Below, one piece after another: positions 42,496-51,750 of a stretch of DNA of 64,000 nucleotides. Below the pieces are notes generated by a model. It did no database searches, was not told the DNA's origin, and worked only from the letters and a program-made list of their open reading frames with translations. This DNA comes from Frankiales bacterium (GTDB lineage Bacteria; Actinomycetota; Actinomycetes; JAFAQI01): positions 1-64,000 of the forward strand of contig JAICXQ010000002.1 in assembly GCA_025980325.1 (NCBI GenBank). The letters are read 5' to 3'. Numbering within the stretch: position 1 is the stretch's first letter; every line of letters begins with the position of its first letter. Position numbers and translations under genes: made by a program.

Positions 42496-43284
42496 ATGCG
42501 TGACCCGATCGCGACGCCAAGGCACCGACGCCTGGCGTCGCGGTCGTGTCTGCTCCTTGTGTTGCTGACCGCTGCCGCCGGCTGTGCAGCGCACGCCGCG
42601 TCGCTGCCCCGCGAGCCCGCGGCGACAGCGCACCCGACCCCTACTCCGACGCCGACGCCGACGCCGAGCGGTTGGCAACTGTCGCCCGGCGAGAGCCTGA
42701 TCGCCGTCGCCAAGCACGCGGCGATCGACGTACGGACCCGGCCCGGCGGCCCGGTGCGATGGCACCTGCGCAATCCCAACGCAAGCGGTGCGCCAGTGAT
42801 CTTTCTCGTCCTGGCGCAACGCGGCGACGGCTGGAACGTCGGAGTCCCGGCCCGGCCGAACGGCGCGGTCGGGTGGCTGCGCGACAGCGACGTCGACCTC
42901 CAGATCGATCCGTACGAGCTGCGCGCGTCACTCGGCCGGCACACGCTGTCGGTGTACAAGGAGGGCCGGCGCATTGACGTGTTCCGGATCGGCGTCGGCC
43001 GCCCGAGCGCGCCCACGCCGACCGGGACGTTCTACCTGACCGAGCTGCTCGAGGCGGCGAACCCGAACACGCCGTACGGCCCGTTCGCCTACGGGACGTC
43101 GGCGTTCTCGGACGTCTTCAGCGAGTTCGAGGGCGGACCGGGACAGATCGGCGTGCACGGCACCAACGATCCGTCGAGCATCGGCCGCAACGTCTCGCAC
43201 GGCTGCATCCGGTTGGGAACGAAAGACATCCGCGCGCTGGCGCACATGGTTCCGGCCGGCACGCCGCTGACCATCTCGCCGTAA
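42496..43284 (+). CDS. L,D-transpeptidase (YkuD) lipoprotein
   Basis: A 262-residue lipoprotein: the lipobox is LTAAAGC, with Cys at about residue 29. A Pro-Thr linker like that of its neighbour follows. The YkuD catalytic domain is at the end, with IGVHGTNDP and the active-site motif SHGCIRLG. It makes 3-3 cross-links in peptidoglycan, or attaches proteins to it. No membrane helix is seen besides the signal. The middle part (residues 50-130) may be a small wall-binding or SH3-like domain. Confidence 0.92.
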   Translation: MRDPIATPRHRRLASRSCLLLVLLTAAAGCAAHAASLPREPAATAHPTPTPTPTPTPSGWQLSPGESLIAVAKHAAIDVRTRPGGPVRWHLRNPNASGAPVIFLVLAQRGDGWNVGVPARPNGAVGWLRDSDVDLQIDPYELRASLGRHTLSVYKEGRRIDVFRIGVGRPSAPTPTGTFYLTELLEAANPNTPYGPFAYGTSAFSDVFSEFEGGPGQIGVHGTNDPSSIGRNVSHGCIRLGTKDIRALAHMVPAGTPLTISP

Positions 43285-43297
43285 CCTGCACCCGGCC

Positions 43298-43349
43298 ACT
43301 TGTCAGCACGTCGGGTCGCTATCGAGCCGCGCACCTGCTGCTGACAAGT
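43298..43349. terminator. Bidirectional hairpin between convergent operons
   Basis: The arms ACTTGTCAGCA (43298-43308) and TGCTGACAAGT (43339-43349) are perfect 11-bp inverted repeats with a 30-nt loop. They lie between the L,D-transpeptidase stop and the stop of the convergent 68-residue gene, so they can end both transcripts. Confidence 0.6.
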
Positions 43350-43358
43350 CCGGACGTT

Positions 43359-43565
43359 CTAGCTCTCCTCGCCCGCAGATCGCCCGTAGTGTCGCAACAC
43401 GTCGTCGTCGAAGTCCGCCCGCGAGATCGGGCGGATCCTGTTCAGCAACTCGAACGCGTCGTCGAAGCGTTGCTGTGATTCGGGCAGGTCGTCCTTCTCG
43501 AAACCGACGACCTGATCCTGGCGCTCGACCGGTCCGGAGTCGGTCACGATCTCCTTGAACTCCAC
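43359..43565 (-). CDS. Small acidic protein of unknown function
   Basis: A 68-residue protein, acidic and probably helical in its second half (QRFDDAFELLNRIRPISRAD). It starts at GTG 43565 with AAGGAG and AAGGTGAG upstream, the first overlapping the stop of the preceding gene. It is the third gene of an operon with the GAF-like membrane protein and cytidine deaminase. No family is recognised. Confidence 0.7.
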   Translation of the reverse strand: MEFKEIVTDSGPVERQDQVVGFEKDDLPESQQRFDDAFELLNRIRPISRADFDDDVLRHYGRSAGEES

Positions 43566-43583
43566 GATCTACTCACCTTCTCC

Positions 43584-44306
43584 TTAGAGGTCGAGCGTCT
43601 TCGCGATGAGGTTTGCGAACCTCGGCAGATGTCCGATCGCGTCTGCCAATCGGTCGGCGGTCGGCGTCTCACGTAGGCCGTCGACATTGAGCACGAGCTT
43701 CGCGGCCGTGCCGTCCGAGGCGAACACCGGCGCGGAGAGGATCCATCGCAGTTCCGGGTTCACCTTCTCCAGTTCGGCATTGTCACCGATGTCGTTGCGG
43801 CCCCAACCGTCCTTCCAGATCGCGCGGTTGAGATTGCGGCTCGCGAACGCCGTCCCCGCGCTGCCGGAGCCGATGTCCATCCGAATGGTCCGTTCGCTCT
43901 CGTCGTTCATCTGGAACCACAGGTCCGCCACCATGCCGATGCGATTCGTGCCGGGCACCTGCGCGAACAGGTTGGCCCGGACGAGGCCGGCCGGCACGTC
44001 GACGATGTTGGCGACTTCGTTGGCGACCCCCGGTAGCGCGGCGTCGAACACCAATCGCTGACCGTCGTCGAGCGAGGCGGCAAGTTTCGCCGGATCGAGA
44101 CGCACCTTTCGCCGCCGCCGCGTCCCGTCGTTGCGCACGGAGTACCACAGCATGGCCCCGAAGACGAGGAGGATCGCGCCGACCGCGATAAGGCCGAGAC
44201 CGACGTGGTTGTTCGTGCTCTTGGTCGCGATCCCGGCGATGGCGCTAACCACACCGCCCGCGAGGCCGAAGATGCCGGCGTTCTTCTTTCCCGACTTACT
44301 CGGCAT
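43584..44306 (-). CDS. Two-helix membrane protein with GAF-like domain
   Basis: A 240-residue protein. Two hydrophobic helices near the start (IFGLAGGVVSAIAGIA and VGLGLIAVGAILLVFGAML) are followed by a domain that reads like GAF: a middle helix-strand part with MVADLWFQMNDESERTIRM, then IGSGSAGTAFASRNL, and a close LRWILSAPVFASDG. GAF domains bind small molecules such as cyclic nucleotides. The gene overlaps the cytidine deaminase gene by 11 nt, so it may sense a nucleotide-type ligand at the membrane. That role is an inference. Confidence 0.7.
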   Translation of the reverse strand: MPSKSGKKNAGIFGLAGGVVSAIAGIATKSTNNHVGLGLIAVGAILLVFGAMLWYSVRNDGTRRRRKVRLDPAKLAASLDDGQRLVFDAALPGVANEVANIVDVPAGLVRANLFAQVPGTNRIGMVADLWFQMNDESERTIRMDIGSGSAGTAFASRNLNRAIWKDGWGRNDIGDNAELEKVNPELRWILSAPVFASDGTAAKLVLNVDGLRETPTADRLADAIGHLPRFANLIAKTLDL

Positions 44307-44721
44307 CGTCTCCGGCCCCCTTGGGAAAGACGAACGCGTCCGGGAGCAGGTCGCGAGCCGATCGCTCCTCGACCCCGGCGGGTGATCGGAACACGACGAC
44401 CATGTCCGGGTTGAACTCGAGCATCACTTGCCGGCAGGCGCCGCACGGCGAGATGGGAACTCCGCTTTCCAGCGCCACCGCCAGCACCACCGGTCGTACG
44501 TCCTTGCCGAACTCGGCGACGGCGCGGAAGATCGCATTCCGCTCGGCGCACATCGTCAGCCCGTACGAGCTGTTCTCGACGTTGCAGCCGGTCACCAGCC
44601 GATCGTCCGCGGTGACGAGGGCCGCACCCACGTGGTAGTTCGAGTACGGCGCGTACGCATGCCCGGCCGCCTTCGTCGCGTCGTCGAGCAGCTGCTGAGC
44701 CCGGGCGTTGGGTGAAGCCAT
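44296..44721 (-). CDS. cdd: Cytidine deaminase
   Basis: A 141-residue zinc enzyme that turns cytidine and deoxycytidine into uridine forms. The zinc and acid motifs are complete: TMCAERNAIFRA (Cys and the proton-shuttle Glu) and PCGACRQ (two Cys), as in the homotetrameric class. I chose the ATG at 44721 with GGAGGG 6 nt upstream. It is the first gene of an operon with a GAF-like membrane protein and a 68-residue protein, not the usual pyrimidine salvage neighbours (deoA, upp). Confidence 0.93.
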   Translation of the reverse strand: MASPNARAQQLLDDATKAAGHAYAPYSNYHVGAALVTADDRLVTGCNVENSSYGLTMCAERNAIFRAVAEFGKDVRPVVLAVALESGVPISPCGACRQVMLEFNPDMVVVFRSPAGVEERSARDLLPDAFVFPKGAGDDAE

Positions 44722-44762
44722 CACGACCCTCCAGGATGCGCGATCGCGAGTCTAGCGACGGG

Positions 44763-45386
44763 CTACGGCACGGACGGCGATGTCGCGCGCGAGCGCAACT
44801 CGACGATCCCGAGGATCGCCGCGCCGACGGCGATGACTGCCGCCGCCACCGAGTCGGCCGCGTCGAGGCCGGCATCTGTCAGTCCAAGTCCGGCGAGTGC
44901 GAGCAGCGCCGTCGTCGCGCCGACGACGGTGATGTGCGCGTCGACTCGTAATGCATGGCTCGGTACCCGCGGCGCCACGTGGTACTTGCGGGCCGCGATG
45001 AGTGGAAGCGCCAGCACCGACACCGCCGCGATCGCGAGGCTCGCCGGCGTCGGCGCGGCGGCCGCACCGGTGGCGAACCGGATCGCAGCGGCCACCGCCA
45101 AGCCGAGCGCCAACACGATCAGCGCCAGCGCGGCGACGAGATGGGCCACGCGTTCGGCGGCCGGGTGCTCGTCGTGACGGCGGAACCGCCAGACCAGGAC
45201 GACGGACGACGTCAAGTCGATCAGGACGCTGACGCCGGAGCCGGTAAGCGACAGGGATCGGGCCAGGACTCCCGCCACGATCGACGCGGAGCCGGCGGCC
45301 GCGCTCCACCCGATCGACGTCCACGTGATCCGCAGCGCGGCGCGAACCGGCCCGGTTCGTTCGCTCCGCGAGTCCCGCAAGGCCAA
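44763..45386 (-). CDS. CDF-like membrane protein, cation-binding residues partly lost
   Basis: A protein of up to 207 residues with six hydrophobic segments laid out as in the membrane part of cation diffusion facilitators (SLSLTGSGVSVLIDLTSSVV for helix 2; SHALRVDAHITVVGATTALL for helix 5). The usual H/D-x3-D pair in helix 5 is not clear, and the cytosolic C-terminal domain is missing, so metal transport is uncertain. The start is also uncertain: TTG at 45386 gives the longest frame. Confidence 0.6.
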   Translation of the reverse strand: MALRDSRSERTGPVRAALRITWTSIGWSAAAGSASIVAGVLARSLSLTGSGVSVLIDLTSSVVLVWRFRRHDEHPAAERVAHLVAALALIVLALGLAVAAAIRFATGAAAAPTPASLAIAAVSVLALPLIAARKYHVAPRVPSHALRVDAHITVVGATTALLALAGLGLTDAGLDAADSVAAAVIAVGAAILGIVELRSRATSPSVP

Positions 45387-45574
45387 CCCCGTCTCTCGGC
45401 GCGCACCCGCGGCATCCTCGTTCCCGCACCCGACCCACCAGCGACATGAATCATGCTCCAGGACGCGGCGGTCCGTGCCGGGGCATCGCCGTCGACGCCG
45501 CCGTTACCGCTCTGGCCGTTCGGCAGACATGAGTGGGCCGGTTGCGAAACACTCGTTGCCGGAAGGCATCGGTG

Positions 45575-47428
45575 ATGCGGCGACAGTCGATGGCGCGATT
45601 CGTGACGACCGGGCTCACGGTCGCGGGTACGGTCGCGCTCTTCGCCGCGCCCGCGGCCGCCGCCGACCTGCCGCCGAGCGCGCTCGCCGGCACCTGGCAA
45701 CTCGACGTGACCGTCGTGTCCTTCGTGCCGAGCACGTCGCTGACGCCGCCGGACACGCCCGGCGGGACCAGCATCAACCCGCTCATGCCCGCGGTCGGCA
45801 GTCGCGGCACGATCTCGGTGACGTTCGCGCCGCGGTGCGCCGGCAGCGCCTGCACCCTCGACATGACGGCCGCGGCGGCGTCCCGCGGATCGTTCAACCA
45901 GACCGGCTACAGCCCGGTCGGGTTCGACCTTCCCGGCCCGGGTGAGGGGCCGAAGATCGGGCCCGGCGACGCGTTGCTGTTCCCGGGCTTCAGTGGCTTC
46001 GGCGGTCCGTGTCACGGCTTCACCCAGCCGTTCGAGTACTCGATCACCGCGTCGGTCGGCACCACGATCTCGGCCGGCCGCGCCGAGCACGTCGCGACGA
46101 TGCGCGGCAGCGAGTTCCTCATCGTCCGCGGAGCGGACTGCAGGACGACACAGCATGCGCGGGTCGACTTCACCGGTACCAACGTCACGTTCGCCGCGCC
46201 CGCACTGCCGGCAACGACACCCGCCGCCACACCTTCCGCGGCAACGCAGCACCATCCGGCCGCGAAGGGTCACAGCCTCGCCGCGCAACTCAACCGGCGG
46301 TCGGCGCTGGCCGCCGCGCTCGCGACGCCGGCGCGCGTGTTCGGCTCGCCGGTGCGTGACCTCGTCAACGTCGCGATCGCCCTCGCCGCGATGCTGTTCA
46401 TCACGTTCCCGGCGAACCTGTTCAACAAGACGTTCCAAGAAAACTACGACGACATCGTCGCGTTCTGGCACCGCGTTCTCGGCCCGGTCGGCGGCGCGCT
46501 CGACAAGTGGAAGCAGGCGCCGAGCGAAGTACGCCGGCGGCTCGGTTACGCCACGACCGTCGTCGTCGGAGCGGCGCTCGGGATGGAGCTCAACCCGGCG
46601 ACCGGACTCGATCTCGCCTCGTTGACGAACTTCCTCGCGACGATGGCGACGATCGTGCTCTCGACGTTGCTCGGCTTCGCCGTCGCGGTGTGGTTCCGGC
46701 GCCGGCGCGGCGTCGCCACCGAGGCGCAGGTGCACGGGCTGCCCGGCGGCCTACTCGTCGCCGCGGCGTGTGTCGCACTCTCGCGCGGCGCGCACTTCCG
46801 TCCGGGCTACCTGTACGGCGTCGTCGCGGCGGTCAGTTTCGCGGCCGCCCTGGGCAAGCGCGAGAACGGACAGCTCGTCGCGCTGTCGCACGCCGTGTCG
46901 TTCGCGGTCGCGATCGTCGCGTGGCTGCTCTGGATCCCGGTGAACGACGCGGCCGCGCACCACGGTTCCTCGCTCGCGCTGGTCGGTCTCGACGACGTGC
47001 TCGGCGCATTGTTCGTGGGCGTGCTCGTCGGCGGGACGATCCAGCTGATCCCGTTGTCCTTCATGCCGGGGCGAGCGCTCGCGTCGTGGCATCGCGGGGT
47101 GTGGACCGCGTTGTTCGGCGTGACGCTGTTCACGCTGCTGGCCGCGATGCTCAACCCCGCCGGGAGCAGCGTCCACCCCGGCCAGGCGTCGGTTGCCACG
47201 GCGGCGATCCTGCTGGCCGGCTTCGGCGGCGGCTCGGTGGCATTCGCCGCGTACTGGGCCCGCAAGCCGGCAAAGGTCGTCGTCCTGCCGAGCGCCGACG
47301 ACGCCGAGGTCGGGGCCGAGGTCGCGGTCGGCGTACCGGATCAGCGCGAGCCGGTGAAGGCCGCGCCGGCTACCGCTCGACGCCGAGCACGATCTGGCTC
47401 GGGTACTGCGCCGACGAGTAAACCGTAA
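45575..47428 (+). CDS. Large membrane protein with exported N-terminal beta domain
   Basis: A 617-residue protein. A signal peptide is followed by about 180 residues outside the cell (LAGTWQLDVTVVSF, with Cys pairs), a long Ala/Thr/Pro linker, and then about eight membrane helices from about residue 260 on. The stretch RGAHFRPGYLYGVVAAVSF resembles proteins annotated as FGLLP-motif membrane proteins in streptomycetes, but I am not sure of this. ATG at 45575 with GGAAGG 9 nt upstream. Its 3' end overlaps the convergent hydrolase gene by 59 nt. Confidence 0.75.
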   Translation: MRRQSMARFVTTGLTVAGTVALFAAPAAAADLPPSALAGTWQLDVTVVSFVPSTSLTPPDTPGGTSINPLMPAVGSRGTISVTFAPRCAGSACTLDMTAAAASRGSFNQTGYSPVGFDLPGPGEGPKIGPGDALLFPGFSGFGGPCHGFTQPFEYSITASVGTTISAGRAEHVATMRGSEFLIVRGADCRTTQHARVDFTGTNVTFAAPALPATTPAATPSAATQHHPAAKGHSLAAQLNRRSALAAALATPARVFGSPVRDLVNVAIALAAMLFITFPANLFNKTFQENYDDIVAFWHRVLGPVGGALDKWKQAPSEVRRRLGYATTVVVGAALGMELNPATGLDLASLTNFLATMATIVLSTLLGFAVAVWFRRRRGVATEAQVHGLPGGLLVAAACVALSRGAHFRPGYLYGVVAAVSFAAALGKRENGQLVALSHAVSFAVAIVAWLLWIPVNDAAAHHGSSLALVGLDDVLGALFVGVLVGGTIQLIPLSFMPGRALASWHRGVWTALFGVTLFTLLAAMLNPAGSSVHPGQASVATAAILLAGFGGGSVAFAAYWARKPAKVVVLPSADDAEVGAEVAVGVPDQREPVKAAPATARRRARSGSGTAPTSKP

Positions 47429-49211
47429 GGACTCCGCCGGTCGAGTTGGCCGCCTGCGGTGCGGGTGCGGTGGCGTGCGGCTCGTCGGCGCTCTGCAGCG
47501 CCAACCGAAGCGTGTCCCCCGCCGGGATCTGAACAGCCGTCGGGAAGATCTCGACGTCGAGCTCGTACACCGATCCCGCGGTGACCGGCAGCACCGACGC
47601 ACGCGTGTCCGGGTGCCACGGCTGGATCATCAGCCCGTCGCGGAACACCGACTTGTGCGGGTCGACCTTGCGCAGCGAGAGGACCTGCCAGCCGCTGGTC
47701 AGCGGCGTCGAGGTGCCGCTCGGCGACACGTCTTCGAGCCGCGCGGTGACGAACCCGTCGGTCGCGGTGGTCGACACGAACAGCTTCGCCATCGACGTGC
47801 CGGCGAAGCGCATCGCCTTCGTCACCGGCAGGTCGTAGGTGATGCCCATCAGGTCGTTGACTCGGTGGTCGCCGGTGCAGAGTTGTTCGTTGTTCGGCAC
47901 GACGCCGGCGGTCCACTGCGCGGTCGACTCCGAGCACACGCCGGCGACCGGTACGTACGGAAGGGTGCCGGTGCCGTCGGCCGGGTGCGCGCCGCCGAGC
48001 GTGCCCGCCGTCCCCGGCGTCGCGGTGCCGCCGAGACGCAACGTCGTGTACGACGTGTCGGCAGGCGGGTACGACGTCGCGCGCTCGTAGTGGCCGGCGC
48101 CGATGCGCCAGAACGTGACCGGCGCGATGTCGGTGTTCATCGACGGATCGGCGACGCCGCGCAGGTAGTGGTCGAACCAGCGCAGCTCGAGGTCGTTGAG
48201 GCTCGGCACGCCGTCGGTGGGAAGGCCGGCGCCGCTCGACGCGTCGAGGTGCGTCCACGGTCCGATGAGAAGTTTCGTCGGGACGCCGCGGGCCCGCAAA
48301 GCGTTGTACAGCAACGGTTCGCTGCGCTGGAACAGGTCGTACTCGCCGCCGACGACGAACGTCGGCACGTCGATCTTGTCGACGATGTTGAGCGGTGTGC
48401 GCACCTGGTAGAAGTCGCCGTCGAACGCGCCGTCGTACTCGCCCATCTGCTGCCCGGTCGCCGCCGACGCGGTCGCCTCGGTCTGGAAGTTGAGGATGCC
48501 CTGCGCGTGATCCGCGAGCGCCTGGCCGGCCTCCTGCGGGTCGCTCTGACCGGACGCGGGCAGCAGGCCGGCGCCGGTGACGAGGCCGAGCCAGAACGGG
48601 ATGAAGCCGGTGTCGACCTGGCCGCCGGAGACGGTGACGTCGCGGTAGGCGTCACCCATCGGCACGATCGGGAACATCGCCTTGAGGCCCTTCGGGTGGC
48701 AGGCCGCGGTGTAGAGCTGGTCGATCGCGCCGTAGGAGATGCCGTACAGACCGAGCACGCCGTTGCTGCCGGCGACCTTGCCGGCCCACGCGGCGGTCTC
48801 GCAGTAGTCCTTCTGCTCGCGCTGGCCGAAGCTGGTCCACTGGCCCTCGCTGGAGCCGGTGCCGCGGACGTCGACGATGACCTGGATGTAGCCGCGCTGG
48901 ATCAGGTAGTCGTTCTCGAAGTTGAGGCTGGTGGCTTCCTTGTTGTACGGCGTCTGCGTGAGCAGGACGGGGAAGGTGCCCTTGGCCGGGTTACCGCTCG
49001 CGTCGGCGGGGCGCAGGATGTTGGCCTCGAGAATCGTCCCGTCGTCCATGGTGATCGCCACGTTGGACTGCTTGGCCACGCCGTAGGTGGCCGCGCGCGG
49101 GGTCCAGGCTCTCGGCTTGGCGGCGCCGTGACCGGCCCCGGTCGTCGCGAGGACGGGAGTGGCCGCGGTCGCGGCGGCGAGGGCGAGAGCGAGGGCGACA
49201 CGAGCGCGCAC
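47370..49211 (-). CDS. Secreted CocE/S15 family hydrolase (X-Pro dipeptidyl-peptidase-like)
   Basis: A 613-residue exported serine hydrolase. After the signal peptide comes an alpha/beta hydrolase domain with the nucleophile S159 (LYGISYGAID), D292 (VGGEYDLFQ) and H321 (GPWTHLD). The C-terminal third is the beta-jelly-roll of the CocE/NonD/PepX group (APVTFWRIGAGHYE and on). The early motif VDVRGTGSSEGQW is typical. It cuts esters or X-Pro dipeptides; which cannot be told. No binding-site evidence for a regulator was found. Confidence 0.92.
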   Translation of the reverse strand: MRARVALALALAAATAATPVLATTGAGHGAAKPRAWTPRAATYGVAKQSNVAITMDDGTILEANILRPADASGNPAKGTFPVLLTQTPYNKEATSLNFENDYLIQRGYIQVIVDVRGTGSSEGQWTSFGQREQKDYCETAAWAGKVAGSNGVLGLYGISYGAIDQLYTAACHPKGLKAMFPIVPMGDAYRDVTVSGGQVDTGFIPFWLGLVTGAGLLPASGQSDPQEAGQALADHAQGILNFQTEATASAATGQQMGEYDGAFDGDFYQVRTPLNIVDKIDVPTFVVGGEYDLFQRSEPLLYNALRARGVPTKLLIGPWTHLDASSGAGLPTDGVPSLNDLELRWFDHYLRGVADPSMNTDIAPVTFWRIGAGHYERATSYPPADTSYTTLRLGGTATPGTAGTLGGAHPADGTGTLPYVPVAGVCSESTAQWTAGVVPNNEQLCTGDHRVNDLMGITYDLPVTKAMRFAGTSMAKLFVSTTATDGFVTARLEDVSPSGTSTPLTSGWQVLSLRKVDPHKSVFRDGLMIQPWHPDTRASVLPVTAGSVYELDVEIFPTAVQIPAGDTLRLALQSADEPHATAPAPQAANSTGGVLTVYSSAQYPSQIVLGVER

Positions 49212-49307
49212 GAGTACGAGCCCCTTTCCAGGTCGGCGGGTCCGGCAACCGGTCCAACGAACCGCTGTTACCCGCAGTTACGCCGTCGGGCTCCCTAATT
49301 CCTGCCC

Positions 49308-50471
49308 TCAAGTCACCGCGGGCGATGTTCCTTCGGCTGCCGCGAGATTGATGACCGGAGGCGCTCCGCCAAGCTCTTCACACATGAGTGCAAGCACCTG
49401 CCAGGAACGGGTACGCCCCGCATCGCCCACCGCCGCTCGTCTCGCTCGAGCTGCAAGATCAATAAGTTCCTCACGCGTCGGCGGAGCGGGCGGCGATCCG
49501 CGCAGCACCTCGGTCAGGCGCGCGTCGACCCCAGCGCGCACTGCTGACCGCATCGGCTCCTCCAGCGACGTCGCGACCGTCCATCGGAGATACCGAACGA
49601 CGCCGCGGTGCCTTGCGGGGGTAACCGCAAGCGCCTTCATGACCGCGCCCCAGCTCTCGGCTGGCTCGTCGTGGTTGCGCAGCGCTTGCCGCTGACGACC
49701 GTGGATGGCGCGCTTCAACACCATCAGAAATGACCGCATCGCGGGCGACGGAAGGCTCTGTTGTCCAGCTCCCGCCGCGGCAAAGTCTTCAGCCTCGCGC
49801 GACGCCAGCCAGAGCAGCAGCCACTGCGTGTGACGCTGCGGAAACGGCGGGATCTGTCGGGCGAGCGCTGTCAAGTCTTGTGCTGTGACGTCGGCCGTCA
49901 TCTCGGAAAGCCAGTGACGCAGCAGCCGCTCGACGAGTGTCCGCGTGAAGTCTTCCCCGAGCGGGTGCCGCCGCTCGATATCAGTGTCCGCGTATGCGTT
50001 GCGCGCGAGGCTGTGGAGCAACTCGACATCGACCACTCCGTCGGTTAGGTAATCCGACGGGAACGTTGCAACAGTTCGTTGACCGCCGCGCGTTGCCGCC
50101 ATACGCAGCGCGTGTCGGAAGGGGGCAGCAACGTGGTAAGCAGAGGTCAGAAAGAGATCAAACGCGTCGACGGCGTCGCGGGTGCGATACCCGGTCTCGG
50201 CGCCGCCCACGACGAACTCGTCGCCGATCAGCGCAAGCGGCGTATCTCCGAACTGACTAGCGACCCAGCTGCGGACTTGATCACGATGCAGCGCGTCGCG
50301 ACAGGCCGGGATCAGCACTTCGCGATCGAAAGCTGCTGCTGAGAGTTCCGAGCCGAAAGCCATGGGAGTGACGTTGTTCTTGCGCCGCGCGGGCCGCACG
50401 CCCGACGCGAGCGCGGTCGCGATCGTCTTGTCCGGGTCACGCTGATAGTCGATGAATGGCGTACGCGGCAT
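49308..50471 (-). CDS. Protein of unknown function, probably leaderless
   Basis: A 387-residue cytosolic protein, mostly helical, with a high share of Arg, Ala and Trp (for example TQWLLLWLASREAEDFAAAG and LVERLLRHWLSEMT). No known motif was found. I chose the ATG at 50471 (MPRTPFIDYQRD) because a -10-like TACAGT ends exactly 7 nt upstream, so the transcript should begin at the A of ATG; no ribosome site is present. A longer frame to 50666 would run across the start of the divergent gene. Its composition differs slightly from its neighbours, so recent gain is possible. Confidence 0.6.
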   Translation of the reverse strand: MPRTPFIDYQRDPDKTIATALASGVRPARRKNNVTPMAFGSELSAAAFDREVLIPACRDALHRDQVRSWVASQFGDTPLALIGDEFVVGGAETGYRTRDAVDAFDLFLTSAYHVAAPFRHALRMAATRGGQRTVATFPSDYLTDGVVDVELLHSLARNAYADTDIERRHPLGEDFTRTLVERLLRHWLSEMTADVTAQDLTALARQIPPFPQRHTQWLLLWLASREAEDFAAAGAGQQSLPSPAMRSFLMVLKRAIHGRQRQALRNHDEPAESWGAVMKALAVTPARHRGVVRYLRWTVATSLEEPMRSAVRAGVDARLTEVLRGSPPAPPTREELIDLAARARRAAVGDAGRTRSWQVLALMCEELGGAPPVINLAAAEGTSPAVT

Positions 50472-50477
50472 TGGTTT

Positions 50478-50483
50478 ACTGTA
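50478..50483 (-). promoter_or_regulatory. -10 box for a leaderless start
   Basis: TACAGT read on the minus strand lies so that position +1 falls on the A of the ATG at 50471. No good -35 box is visible, and short GTACG/CGTAC repeats lie just upstream (about 50499-50511) where a regulator might bind. Confidence 0.45.
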
Positions 50484-50654
50484 CGAAGTGAGGGCGCGTA
50501 CCGCGCCGTACGTCTGTCGACCAAGACTTGCGGTGCGGACCGAGGTAATACCGGGGAAACCGTACAGACGCCCCAACATCGCTGGCGTACGGCGCCGAGC
50601 ACCGTTCATGCTGCGTACACGCCGCATCCCCCGGCGGCACAAGGTGGAGCAGCT

Positions 50655-51707
50655 ATGACCCAGCACGCAAAGCCCTCATCAGACACAGGAGCCTCACCAG
50701 CCCCGCACGCGGTCAGTGTCACGCGTGGCCGGCGCCGGCCAGGGGTTCGGCAGCCCGAATCGGGTGCGCCTGCGCCGGCGCGACCGACCACTTCAGGGAC
50801 GATCAAATCGGGTTTCCAGTGGGTGGCCGCTGTGACTACCGCCACCGCACCGATCATCGGCGGCGGTGTCTACCTCGGAATCTCGTGGACCTATGAGCGT
50901 TTCGGCCTCTCGACCGAGCAAGTCGGGCTGGGGGTCACAACTGGTATGGCGCGCGCGCTCGGCGTTGTCGTTCTAGGTTGCATCATCGCGTCGGTCGCCG
51001 GCGTTCTCTGCGCTCCGCTTCTCGGATACGACCGCCTGCGCGACCGACTGCGCACCCAACAGTTCGATGCAGCCGCGATTCGCCGCCATCGTCGATTGGA
51101 GCTCAGCAGACGACGCGGCAGCGATATCGCCATGCGCGCGCTGTGGGTCGAATCATCCGCCACACTCGTGCTGGCAAGCGCGATCGGGTACGAAGTGCGC
51201 ACGGCGTTACTGGCGTCCGGGGCAGGTCCGGCCGGTGGCATCGCGACGGCGTTCCTCGTGATCTTCGCCGTGCTGTGCGCCCTTTCGCTCGCCCTCGCGG
51301 CGCACTGTGTGCTGCGGGTGATGCGGCCGGCACTCGTGACGTGGGACGTCCTGCTGCTGCTCCGAGCGAGGCGCCGATTCCGCCGCCACCCGCGCGGGAC
51401 CGTAGCGACGGTAATCCTCGCCGTGTGGCTCGTCGGGTGCGCTGTCTCGCTCGCCGCGGCGACTGCCGTCACGGTGCAGCTGCGTGCTGGTCAGCCGCCC
51501 GGAATCGTTGGCAGGATGATCGGCGTCTCGGCACCCTGCGTCGTCGTCGCCGATGCGCCCGGCGGGATCGACGGGAAGCCGATGCTCTGGCTGGGTCAGC
51601 ACGCAGAGCAGGATGTCTTCCTGGTTGACGGTCGCACGATCGTCCAGGTGAGGGCGGACCCGATTCAGGTGACATCGGTGGCGGACCGGCTCTGCGCCGT
51701 TCGCTGA
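50655..51707 (+). CDS. Polytopic membrane protein of unknown function
   Basis: A 350-residue protein with a 50-residue Pro/Ala-rich cytosolic front, then about five to six membrane helices (for example APIIGGGVYLGISWTYERFG, ALGVVVLGCIIASVAGVLCA and TVATVILAVWLVGCAVSLAA) and a small outer domain of 70 residues at the end. GGTGGAG lies before the ATG. It is divergent from the leaderless gene of unknown type. No family is recognised. Confidence 0.75.
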   Translation: MTQHAKPSSDTGASPAPHAVSVTRGRRRPGVRQPESGAPAPARPTTSGTIKSGFQWVAAVTTATAPIIGGGVYLGISWTYERFGLSTEQVGLGVTTGMARALGVVVLGCIIASVAGVLCAPLLGYDRLRDRLRTQQFDAAAIRRHRRLELSRRRGSDIAMRALWVESSATLVLASAIGYEVRTALLASGAGPAGGIATAFLVIFAVLCALSLALAAHCVLRVMRPALVTWDVLLLLRARRRFRRHPRGTVATVILAVWLVGCAVSLAAATAVTVQLRAGQPPGIVGRMIGVSAPCVVVADAPGGIDGKPMLWLGQHAEQDVFLVDGRTIVQVRADPIQVTSVADRLCAVR

Positions 51708-51750
51708 CGGACGCGGGCCGACCAGCGCTACCGAGCGGACCCGGCACGGC

